A DNA stretch of 64,000 bases from Jacaranda mimosifolia. Its lineage: Eukaryota > Streptophyta > Magnoliopsida > Lamiales > Bignoniaceae. Shown here in pieces: positions 49,080 through 58,499 of the stretch. The stretch is taken from the NCBI GenBank assembly GCA_018894105.1, contig CM032129.1:14639968-14703967 (forward strand), in the 5' to 3' direction. The position numbers were made by a program, and so were the translations under genes. A model generated the notes under the pieces. That model saw only the letters and a list, made by a program, of their open reading frames with translations, did not search any database and was not told the DNA's origin. Each line of letters opens with the position of its first letter. Position 1 is the stretch's first letter.

Positions 49080-49690
49080 TGACAGCTTGGTACACGATAG
49101 TCGCGGACAAATAGTACATACCCATGAGTAGCCCTAGCACATCACAGACAAACAGACGAAAGATGCCCAGGAATAGCCCTAGCACATCACAGACAAACAG
49201 ATAGTAGATGCCCAGGGATAGCCCTAGCACATCCTTGATACTTAGGAATAGCCCTAACACGTTGCCCATACCTAGGAATAGCCCTAGCATATGGCTAATA
49301 GACGGACAGAAGATGCCTAGGAATAGCCCAAGCACATCACGGATGCTTAGGAATAGCCTTAACACATCGCCCATACCTAAGAATAGCCCTAGCATATGGC
49401 TGACAAACGGAATACCCAAGGAATAGCCCCTAGCGTACATAGAACAAAATACTTAAGGAATGGCCCTTGACGTATCATACTTACAAATACTCAGGGAATA
49501 GCCCCTGACATATCAGATGTATAGACAATTACTCAAGGAATAGCCCTTGACATATCAGACTTACAATTACTCTGGGAATAGCCCCTGACATATCAGATGT
49601 ACAGACAATTACTCAGGGAATAGCCCTTTGACATATCAGACTTACAATTACTCTGGGAATAGCCCCTGACATATTAGACGTATAGACAAT
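49080..49690. repeat. minisatellite inside the solo LTR
   Basis: About 15 imperfect copies of a 36-60-bp unit built on ggaatagcccYtgacatatc or ggaatagccctagcacatc. In 49100-49430 they form a higher-order pattern of about 115 bp; in 49440-49690 two alternating forms (cagacttacaattactc and cagatgtatagacaattac) follow each other. Confidence 0.85.
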
Positions 49691-51130
49691 TCAGAAAAGT
49701 ACAAAAATGCCGATAGGGCAAACAATAACAGTACCGGACAGTACATATATCATAACAGTATAGATAACAGGACAGATAACAAAACGAACAGATAGTATAT
49801 ATCAGAAAAAATGTCTTGGGCGCCAGAACCAACAGAAATCAGAATCATAACAGAAATAACCCTTACAGGGGTTTAGCACAAATACTGATAAGTGAAATGA
49901 AGTTCCAGGTTGGCAGACCCTTACCTCCATAGTCTCGGAAAACTACAATCGTCGTCAGCAGCTTACTAGTCCACGGAACCCACTTCTGCATCATATAGAC
50001 AAAGGAATAATCCACAATCAAAATCCTTATTCAACCCCGATAACTTTCAATAATTACAATCTTACTATTAACCTTATATCATATCCCAAATTAAATATTA
50101 GTCCAATTATCTTAATTAACCCATTTCTTGCCACTTAAATTCCAAATCCATAAAGGTAGGATTTTCTCTTCCAATCAACTCGATAATTCCCTATATTTCA
50201 TAAAATTATATAGTCCAAATTGACTAAACTCATACTGACACATGCATATACCGAGTCTTAGTCCCATAATATCTCAAATTAACTACTTATGAATTTTCAA
50301 TCCAATTTCATAAAATCATAGTTTAATCTCTTAATTAACATAATTAATCCAAACTTATCACTTAATAATACCTAATCTGGGTCCACTATGCCATGTCATA
50401 ATCCATGCATGGGGACATATATACAAAATCTTATCTCAAATCCTCATTATTGGCATATTACAAAGTCCAACGGAAATAACGGTACATTACATGTATATAT
50501 ATATAACATATATAATATAACTTCCTTTACCCATGAATTTTCTTAACCAAACCTTGAAACTATGAACCAAGACCACCATCACGATCCTCGCGACGAGCCA
50601 AAGTTTCTGCATGAAAGTCGCCGGACTGCCGCCGTCGAAAAATACCAAATCACTGCCAAAATGCTCTTCTCAACCTCCTGAACCCAAAGCCACAACCAAT
50701 TTCAAGCTTTTCCGCCTCAACAACCCTTAATTTTGCCTTAAAACCCCCTAAACACCATTCAAGCCACCGTCTCGGTCCTTTCATTTTTGCCGTCGCCGGT
50801 GGTCGAAACTCAAAACTGACTTCACCAAATGCTTCCTGGAGTTGAACCCGTAAAGAACCCACCTTAGTCAACTGTGAAAAGTCACTGGAAGGGTGAACCT
50901 CCCAAGCTCTGTCGTACGCCAGCTTGCTCTTCGATTTTTCAGCGTTTCACCGCTCCAAATGGGAAGTTCTTGGCACCAGCGTTATCACCATGAGGAGAAG
51001 AAGAGGTTGGCTAGCTTAATTTGGTATTTTTAGGCTCGTTGAAAAAAATCACCGGAGAGAGAAAATATTTGTGCATGCGGGAGAAAGAATGGAGAAAAAA
51101 GAAGAAAAATGGAAGAAGAAAGTGTTGACC

Positions 51131-51142
51131 AACTATTTAAAT
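51131..51142 (-). promoter_or_regulatory. TATA-like element in the solo LTR
   Basis: ATTTAAATAGTT on the minus strand is followed by a pyrimidine-rich leader-like sequence (ctttcttcttccattttt). It lies about 320 bases into the LTR and is a plausible promoter. Confidence 0.35.
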
Positions 51143-52305
51143 CTAATCTTTTGGAAATTGCAATTTTTCCCCAAAAACTTAAGTCAGATTTTCAATCAGG
51201 TCCTCCAAAGTTTCCTCAAAGTTCAATTTAGCCTTTAATTACGCTAGTCTATCACTTTAACCCCTTTGACCAGAATTAATAGCCATGCAACACCCAAAAC
51301 TTCTCAAGTTAGTCCAATCAAGTTTTTGAAAATTACAAATTGACCCCAAAACTTTCAAAATCTTTGCAATCAAGTCCTTTTAATATTAATTTCAAACCCT
51401 AAAATTCGATTAACCAAAATCTTAGTTTTTTTCCCAAAATACCAAATTTTAGGGGTGTTACAGTCTATCCTTACAATTCAAACTTAATGCACGCCAATGG
51501 TTGATGTAGTCTACCATCAACTCGTCCTTCTATTGTATTTCATTGGTAAGTTCAATCATGCTCACAGTCTGATGCGTGCCACAGAAGCAATTCAAAAACT
51601 CTCTCTCTATTTGATCCCAATTATCGATGGATTCAGGTTCTAAGTCGATGTACCAATCAAAGGCATTTCCTTTCAATGAATGCACAGACTGTTTCACAAG
51701 AAGATCACCATAAGTCCCTGCATTATTACATGTCTCTATGAAATAGGCCACATGTTATTTTGGATTTCCCTTCCCATTAAACTGCGCCTGAAATTTTTAT
51801 GGTTGATATCCTATCGACATTCTTAGCACGTCAATCCTCTTTGTATAGGGCTTTGAATACACAATAAAACTTTGAGAAGGCATGCCATACTAAGCTCTAA
51901 TAGTATTGGTGATCATGCCCTGCAATTGTTGAAGAGACAGTGTAGCAATAGAAGTTGTAGAGTGGTTGATCTTTCTATCGATTCTCGCTTGTAAGGCATC
52001 TTCTCAACTTGTTTCTGCACCATTGTATGGCCAAGAGAAGATTGATGGTTGTAGCTAAATCCTCCATGATAGGAGTATTCCTATTTGTTCATGAGTTATG
52101 CAATTTGTAGATCTTTATCTTTTACAATCTTCTAGAGGTCAGCTATAGCTTAAGCTATTTGAGCAAGTTGTTCATCCATTGTTGTCACTCCAGATGCTGT
52201 AGCCGGCAACTCAGCAAAAGATGATGTCTTGGGATTTGTTTCCCTTGGACTTCCAAAGTCTGAATCATCAGATGGAATGAAATTAGTATTCTTGCCCGTA
52301 GTCAT

Positions 52306-52599
52306 GGCTGATTGACAGATTCAGTAGGGTCAACAACATCTTTCTTGGCCAACACGAGTTGGTTCCTCTTAAGTGCCATTGAGTGGTTACAAATATCTTC
52401 AAAATTCAAACGAGAGAAAGAGATGAGGGGTAGATTCGTGTTCCACTAGTGATTTCATGAAGGTGTTGGTGATTTCCAGTTCAAATATCAGTCGATTATG
52501 ATGAGTTTTGGTGGGCAAAAGTTGTCCACAATCTGTTGCGCCGGTAGAGACTTCATTGAAGGAGTTCAAGCATCGCTTCACATTTTTGGTTGGATTTTG
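52306..52599 (-). other. gypsy leader upstream of gag
   Basis: Minus-strand sequence between the gag ATG and the copia junction. It carries a degenerate leader frame (CGQLLPTKTHHNRLIFELEI) continuous with the gypsy element. No primer-binding site or 5' LTR is visible; it ends where copia LTR sequence starts. Confidence 0.5.
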
Positions 52600-52730
52600 C
52601 TTTTAAGGTAATTTTTTGACCTAAATCCACTTTAATGGAATCAAACAGATCCTTGGAGAGGTGTGATCAAGTTAGAATTCAGTTTTTATGTGTTTTATAA
52701 TTGGATCCTTGGCTCACACCATCCTTCAAG

Positions 52731-52742
52731 TGGTATTAGAGC
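52731..52742 (+). other. copia primer-binding site (tRNA-iMet)
   Basis: TGGTATTAGAGC differs by one base from the canonical copia primer-binding site complementary to the initiator methionine tRNA. It follows the LTR end by a few bases, as expected. Confidence 0.85.
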
Positions 52743-54560
52743 CTAAATTCATGCTTTAATTTGGATTTTTTGATGATTGATTCATGTGATGGATTGATCT
52801 AAATCTCCAAATACTTGATCCAACTTATGGATTAGATTTTTTGGGTGATGATATGTGTGGCTCCTTTACTTGATGAATTGAAAGCATGCTATATGTGTTT
52901 TAAGTGTTAATTTATATAATTAGTATGTTTTAATTCATAGTTGCTAATGTTGAATTTTGATTTAGCATTAGTTGATGTTATATGTTGATATAGCATGTTA
53001 TAATTGGCATTAAAGAGTTTTGGTCATTTGTGGATCCAATTTGATTGGAGTTTGTTGGAGGTTATTGAAGTTTGAAGCATGTTTGAGCACTTGAAATTCT
53101 ATTTTTTAAAGATGTTTTAAATCTGAAATTTCATCTATATTGTGTGATTTAATGTTTAGGATGTGTCCTAAAATTTTTGGTGCACAAAAATTGAGCCAAA
53201 ATCGCATTGACTCTGTGCTAACCACAAAATAGGGTTGCTGCTCGCCGCACGCCGTGCGGCCGTGCACCCAGCATAGGGCAGACAATAGCTAGTTTGGTTT
53301 TGCTTGAGTCAAGGCTTGATTTTATGTTCTTTTTGTCACCAAAAGTGTATTGAATCATACGACATAGATGCACAAGTGTTCTGTAAAATCTCAAAATTAT
53401 GTTTGACATTTTTGATTGCTTTTAGAACTTTTTCAAGTTAATCTCCAATTTTCTTGCAAAAATGAGATGCATCAATGTTATGCTTATTTTTGCTTGACCA
53501 ATTAATTGTTTATGATATAAGCATTTAATTGTTGGAATTGAATGTCAATTCTTGATTTATTTATTATTCATTTAATTGTTGAAATGGATGATGAATGAAT
53601 GTAGATGATCATGAGCTTTTAATATTGATTTTATTTGTTTCAAGTTGTTGACAAGGGGTTGTACTTAATTGGGGCTTGCATGCATCTTAATTTCTATCTT
53701 GTAAATATTATGAGAGTAGAATTACTAGGAGTGAGGATTTCTTTTTCTTGTAAATGTTGCAAGGAGCAAGGAAGATCATTGGAGACATGAAGACCCATGA
53801 ATGTATGGGAATACAATCATGTAATAGCTAGATTTAATCAACTCACTTAAAATCAACTAGGTGGTGCACCTATAGTTCTAAGTGCACCACTTGGTTAAGC
53901 CTCATGGTCATCCCACCTTAGGAGCATACTAGGCGCATTTACTTATTTGTACTTTTCATATCCTATTGATGTATGATATGCATGTTTAGGATATAGAAAG
54001 CCTAAATAAGAAGGTAAAATTGGTGAGATTTTGGCAAGCGAAAAAAAGTCCCTCCATTTAGAATGTCTAAGTGCTTCCAAATATTAAGTCAAAATGGATA
54101 CAAATTAAGAGGAGTTTTAATTAATTCATGCCTTCTGCCAATAGTATGTGACATGACGATGCTAGTATCTTTTGTGTGATGGCACTCAAGGTAAGGGTTA
54201 CACTTGAGGTAGAAAGCTGTGATCACATACTTAGCATGTGATGTACCTTTGATTTGAGCTTCCCATGCATTGGCACTCGAGGCGAGGGATGTCATGGAGC
54301 AGTCTTGAATCGAAGTTTTGATTGGTAGGTCCAACTTAACATACAAGGCATGGGTCCACTTACAAGTCCTTAAGGCCTTGATTCTAACTAGGAAATGAGA
54401 TTTCCCGAATTTTTTAAGGGCGGTGAAGAATGTGATAAAATAGTGAGAGAAAAACATACTTGAAAGACCACAAACATGTTTCAAATATCAAAATTCAATC
54501 ACATGCTTATATTTTCTTTTATTGCTTTTTTTGTAGATTTGTGAAATCTTCAAACTCAGA
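52743..54560 (+). other. copia untranslated leader
   Basis: This 1.8-kb stretch lies between the primer-binding site and the gag start. It has no coding motif in the element's sense. A 131-codon antisense frame at 54089-54484 has no recognised domain and is probably chance. A small GC-rich patch near 53236-53275 contains ccgcac-gcc-gtgcgg, a 6-bp hairpin. Confidence 0.6.
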
Positions 54561-55693
54561 ATGGCTAAAAATCCACTCAATGCAATTTTGGAAACCAATA
54601 AACTAACCGGGCCAAACTTCCATGATTGGTTGAGAAACCGCAAAATAATTCTTGATTCTGAAAAGAGGACTTATGTCCTTGATCAAAGTCCACTGGACAT
54701 TTTGGAGATGATGCAATCGATGAGGCCCGTGAATTGTTCACGAAGTTTGTGGATGATGATTTACAAACAAGGTGTCTCATGATGGCTTCTATGACCAATG
54801 AGCTCCAAAAGACTTATGAGCATATAAAGCATGCTAGTGAGATCTATACACACCTACAAGAGTTATATGGTGTTCAAACTACACATAAAAGGTTCGCTTT
54901 GTCTAGGGAGCTCTTTAGGTCTAAAATAGTAGAGGGCTCAAGTGTCTATGATCACGAGCTCAAGATGATTGGACTCATCAAGAAGCTTAGACAATCGAAT
55001 GTGATCGAGGACAATGACCTCTATATAGATTTTATCTTACAATCATTGTCAAACTCGTTCGACCAATTCGTTTGAACTTTAATATGTCCAAGTAAGAAGT
55101 GATGATTAATGAATTGGTGAACATGCTAGTGACCGCCGAGGCAATGATGAAAAGGGACAAGCCTCTTATGCTTGTATCCTCCTCCAAGTCTAAGGGCCTT
55201 AGGGGTCCCGAAAAGGGAGGTAAAAGAAAGAAGAGTTCTTCCTCAAAAGAGAAGCAATCCTTGAAGAGTTCGGAGGGAATTAAGAAAAAGTAAGAGGCTA
55301 AAACCGATGCAACTTGTTTCCATTATGGCGAAAAAGGATACTGAAAAAGGAATTGCAAAGCTTACCTTGCAACCCTTGAGAAGGGTATGTACTTTATTAA
55401 AGTGCACTTGACTATAAATTCTTTCTCATGGGTATTTGATACCGCATGTGGTTCTCACCTTTGTAATTCTTCATAGGGGATGGAAAGAAGAAGGAGTCTC
55501 AATGAAGGGGATATGATCCTCTGCCTTGGAAATAGGGCAAAAGTTGCAGCATGGTCAATGGCGTAATCAAGTTAGACTTGGGGAATGCTTTCATTATACT
55601 TGATCCATGTTATTATGTACCTTCTCTTGTTAAGAACATTATTTCAATTCCCATTTTATATAATGAAGGATATGATTTTTCTATATCAGATTC
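54561..55693 (+). pseudogene. copia gag and protease start, broken
   Basis: Gag begins at 54561 with NAILETNKLTGPNFHDWLRN, moves by a frameshift near 54705 to the frame carrying FTKFVDDDLQTRCLMMASMT, ELYGVQTTHKRFALSRELF and NDLYIDFILQSLSNSFDQFV, shifts again at 55075, and then shows a stop before EVMINELVNMLVTAEAMMK. A lysine/serine-rich tail is followed by a zinc knuckle in which key residues are lost (CFHYGEKGY, stop, KRNC). The protease motif reads VFDTACGSHLC where DTG is expected. It ends in GYDFSISDSRN at the LINE junction. At least four frame lesions make it non-functional. Confidence 0.85.
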
Positions 55694-56975
55694 AAGAAAC
55701 AGTGCCCTTAGAGATCTTATTACCTTGGATTGGGCTAATCCTTTGCAGTTCCACGATAATATCTTCATTGCAATCACTGCCTTGGCCCTTGGCCTTTGGA
55801 TTCAGCAGCAAGGTTGGTAGAGGATTTAGGTTCGAGAAAGGATTCATTCTCAATAATATCTTCAATAAGAACATTGTCGATACAAGAAAGTTTCTGCATG
55901 ACTAGCTTAGGGGCTTGCTTTCTAACTCTAAGGTATCTTCTCTCCACGGTAACAAGTTTTTTAATTTTAACCATTTCATTAGCAATTTTGTCCATCACAG
56001 TTTTGTCAATCACGTTTATCTCTTTAGTTTTGGCTTCTGGATTAGTAAAGATATCCTGATTATAAGAGGTCAAGGTTGTGGGGCTGTCATGATAAGGACC
56101 TTTACAGGCATAAGAACTAGAGATTTTGGGCCTTTTAGGTAGTTGGAGATATTCAAAGATTTCTTCATAGTTCCTTTTAAGATTTGGGAATTGATGGAGT
56201 GGGTTACAGAAATGAGCTAGGCCTTTGTAACTTTTATTTGGGTTTATTGCCTTGGAGGACTGGAACAAGTTGGGTCAGTCCATTGGAAAAAATCTGGCGC
56301 TATGGTATCGATCCATGAGGTTGGGTCATGAGAGGGACTATATAGAACGAATCTAGATTTTTGGTATTTCAAGGGAAAATATTCCTAGGATTCTTTTTGT
56401 CAGTTGATGGATTTGATGAATCTTGGGCATTAAGTATAGTTATGAAAAAAGGCGGCTGATGAGGTTTTGTCCAGTCAAAGGACATGATTTTTCCAACTTG
56501 ACAAGATAGAGATTCAACTTCTAACATGTTAGAGGTTGTGCTTTGGTAGAGGTGTATGGTTGGCAGAGGTTTTTTTTCCCCTTCATGGTTGTTTCCAAAG
56601 TTAGAATTTGTTGGCAAGATTTGTAGAGTCGTTGTTAGGGTAGGGGTTTATGGAAATTAAGAGGCTTGGCCAGTTTTTTTATGGATTGAAGGATAATATC
56701 AGTGACTTGAGGTGGTCTCGCATTCTCAAGATACTATGCTTTAATCCAGTTCCCAAATCTAAGCGAAGAAGGATCAGATGTGTTACCTTGAGAGGTATCT
56801 GAACATGACTATACCTTATGACCAATCTGCCACATCTAAAATAAAATTCGGCTAATCTTTCATATTTGATGTCAATAAGAACATCTCTTGCTCTTTCGCG
56901 ATTTAGAACATAAAAATCATTGAGAGCTTTGGATGTGTTAATTTCAACCCTGATATGCATAAATGCCTAGACAAC
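55694..56975 (-). pseudogene. LINE fragment: ORF1 3' half and ORF2 start
   Basis: Minus-strand non-LTR retrotransposon. The 56960-56700 part matches the plant LINE ORF1 nucleic-acid-binding region: VEINTSKALNDF, then IDIKYERLAEFYFRCGRL, a CCHC knuckle with three of four ligands changed. Further on, ORF1 continues through a lysine-rich segment (56268-55774) to a stop at 55774. Six bases later an ATG at 55768 opens ORF2 with MKILSWNCKGLAQSKV, the start of the apurinic-type endonuclease domain. Coding similarity ends within about 25 codons at the copia junction. A normal LINE copy is 5'-truncated with an intact 3' end; this one lacks the 3' part, so it was cut by a later deletion or recombination. 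Confidence 0.8.
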
Positions 56976-58182
56976 AACAAATAATTGATATGTGTTGAGT
57001 AGAACCATGTACTAATTAGCTTGAGTAGAGCTGAAATGATAGATATACTTTCCTTAACTGTATGACTACTTTAACTACTAGACAACAATATCATGTGTAA
57101 TCTTGGAGCAAGATTTAATTGATATGTGTTGCTCTCAACTTTCAAAATTTCAAGTGTGTCTTAAATTGGGATAAAGTAGGTGATTATAGGAGAAAGGGGG
57201 GGGGGGGGGGAGGGGGAAGAAATAAATAAAGAAAGAAAGAAAGAAAGAAAGAAAGAAAAGTTGATTACACTTTTGTCATTATATTTACCAAACTTCTCAT
57301 GTTGTTAATAATAATGATATCAATCAAACTTTTTATTAAGATCTTTCATTGTTTCTTATCCATTTATCCCTATCAAGTGGTCAATTAACTTAATAACATT
57401 GCCTTTGTACTTGAATGCGTGAAGTTTGGGATTCAAAATTTAACAAGCCCGAAGTGTTAGTGCATGTGTAAATAAAAAAAAAATCCTTATATTTAAAAAT
57501 ACGTGGTAAAATTTGAAAGTCAAAGAGAGCCTAAATGTGATAATTGCATATATAAAAGGATAAAATATATAATCAATCAATAGTTCAGAAATATAAATGT
57601 CATTTATCAAAAAAATATGTATATATAAATGTCGTATGCAAACAATAATTATTTGAGACTAAAGCTAGTCTATGGTGATTGTTTTTATCTTTATCCTCCC
57701 AAAAATAGAACAGAATAATAGTCGTACTTGCATTTATTAAAAAAAATTAAATGAATTATTCAAATATTTTCTTTAAGTTTTTCAAGATTGCATTGTCACT
57801 CCTTCAAATAAAAGTAATTTGACTTAATGCTACATGGTGAAAGAATTAAAAGTTTTCTCTCTAGGGTATCTAAAAAAAGGTTAGTTTGTAAAAGTTTAAT
57901 ATTACATATCTCTTTATTTAATTGACACATTTACTTTTTTAATTATTTAAAATTTTTAAATAAATTTATCAACAATTACTACATAGGGTGACCTACTTAA
58001 TCGGTTTGTATGTGATTTTATATTATTTTTTAAAAATACTTCTCCCTTTTTTATCCTGAAAGTTCGGTTACTCCACCGGCCAGCCTTCCTCTTTCTCTGG
58101 TTAGGGCTAGTTCACATTGTCTCATATCCATAAAAGAAGATTGTCAATTTTACAAAATTACCACTTTAATTCTATTCCATAC
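56976..58182. other. intergenic DNA with poly-G and (GAAA)n
   Basis: No gene is seen. A 15-G tract at 57196-57210 is followed by a purine run and a (GAAA)n microsatellite at about 57229-57258. Confidence 0.6.
57196..57258. repeat. poly-G plus (GAAA)n purine tract
   Basis: Sixty-three bases that are almost all purine on the plus strand: G15, then agggggaag, then aaataaata and about seven GAAA units. Confidence 0.9.
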
Positions 58183-58194
58183 TTTTTCCATTGG

Positions 58195-58306
58195 TTTTTT
58201 TTTTTAATTTGCACACACTCATCAAGAGTCCATTTAGGCTCAAACTCCTGACCTCCCACATTATGTGGGAGACTTATGCCGCTAGGCTATAGGCCACTCA
58301 ACATAT
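58195..58306 (-). mobile_element. tRNA-derived SINE, 112 bp
   Basis: On the minus strand the head carries an RNA polymerase III A box TAGCCTAGCGG (58289-58279) and, about 34 bases on, a B-box-like GTTTGAGCC (58245-58237, one mismatch to GTTCGANNC). The 3' end is an A-rich tail (T run 58195-58205 on the plus strand). The unit is flanked by TTTTTCCATTGG (58183-58194) and TTTTTCCGTTGG (58307-58318), an 11-of-12 target duplication as made by LINE-driven insertion. It is likely a short SINE that would be copied by LINE machinery. Confidence 0.75.
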
Positions 58307-58434
58307 TTTTTCCGTTGGTCTGGAATTTCAATATCGCTTCCGATTTTCCTCAGATAACAACTTGTTTTTTATTCTTAGACATTAACCTATATTGCATAGT
58401 TCAGTTTTCCTTTTTTGTTCAATCTAAATCAATA

Positions 58435-58490
58435 ATGGTGCCCGGAAAGCTGAAAATTTTCAAGAGTATTGATTCCTCATTCTCCTACAG
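58435..58490 (+). CDS. possible first exon, unidentified
   Basis: An ATG opens MVPGKLKIFKSIDSSFSY and runs to a strong donor, cctacag|gtaagt. The short frame looks like a plausible first coding exon, but I could not find a second exon or recognise the family. It may be chance. Confidence 0.22.
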
Positions 58491-58499
58491 GTAAGTTTC

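Larger units (their letters stand above)
48457..51462 (-). mobile_element. solo LTR of another Ty3/gypsy element, 3.0 kb
   Basis: This insert interrupts gag at an almost base-exact point. On the minus strand it starts TGTAACACCCCTAAAATTTG at 51462 and ends ...GGGGCACTACA at 48457, so both ends have TG...CA and a TGTARNRCCCC terminal inverted repeat. CTAT occurs at both junctions (48454-48457 and 51465-51468), consistent with a short target duplication that has slightly decayed. No gag or pol motif occurs inside, and a large LTR of about 3 kb with a TGTAACACCCC start is typical of plant chromovirus-type gypsy elements, so recombination down to a solo LTR is the simplest reading. A non-autonomous element is the alternative. 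Confidence 0.7.
47790..52305 (-). pseudogene. Ty3/gypsy gag, split by a solo LTR
   Basis: Gag starts at an ATG at 52305 (MTTGKNTNFIPSDDSDFGSP), passes TTMDEQLAQIA, then the conserved capsid-like core MAYFIETCNNAGTYGDLLVK, SLKGNAFDWYIDLEPESIDN and FLNCFCGTHQTVSMIELTNE (51751-51530) up to NHWRALSLNCKDR at 51469. After a 3.0-kb insertion it resumes at 48453 with TSAVEMCIQGMHW, ILQGIKPRTFEELATHAHDM, and then FPNFDISHIFDELLTRKLIE and NPNYCKYHR (48117-47926). Stops and small indels are scattered through both halves, so gag was dead independently of the insertion. The family is the Tat-like gypsy also seen at 33.7-34.3 kb. Confidence 0.85.
52600..55693 (+). mobile_element. truncated Ty1/copia element
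   Basis: Plus-strand copia: the last ~125 bp of an LTR, a primer-binding site, a 1.8-kb leader, gag and the start of pol. It is cut at both sides: only the 3' end of the 5' LTR remains next to the gypsy leader, and coding similarity stops in the protease region where a LINE fragment starts. The LTR stretch (ttggattttg, aaggtaat, agatccttgg) can be aligned with the far end of the copia LTR at 60.8-63.0 kb, suggesting one family. Confidence 0.75.

Noticed and set aside
54089..54484. 131-codon minus-strand frame in the copia leader
   Set aside because: No recognised domain, and it runs antisense in a non-coding leader, with no promoter or splice signals.
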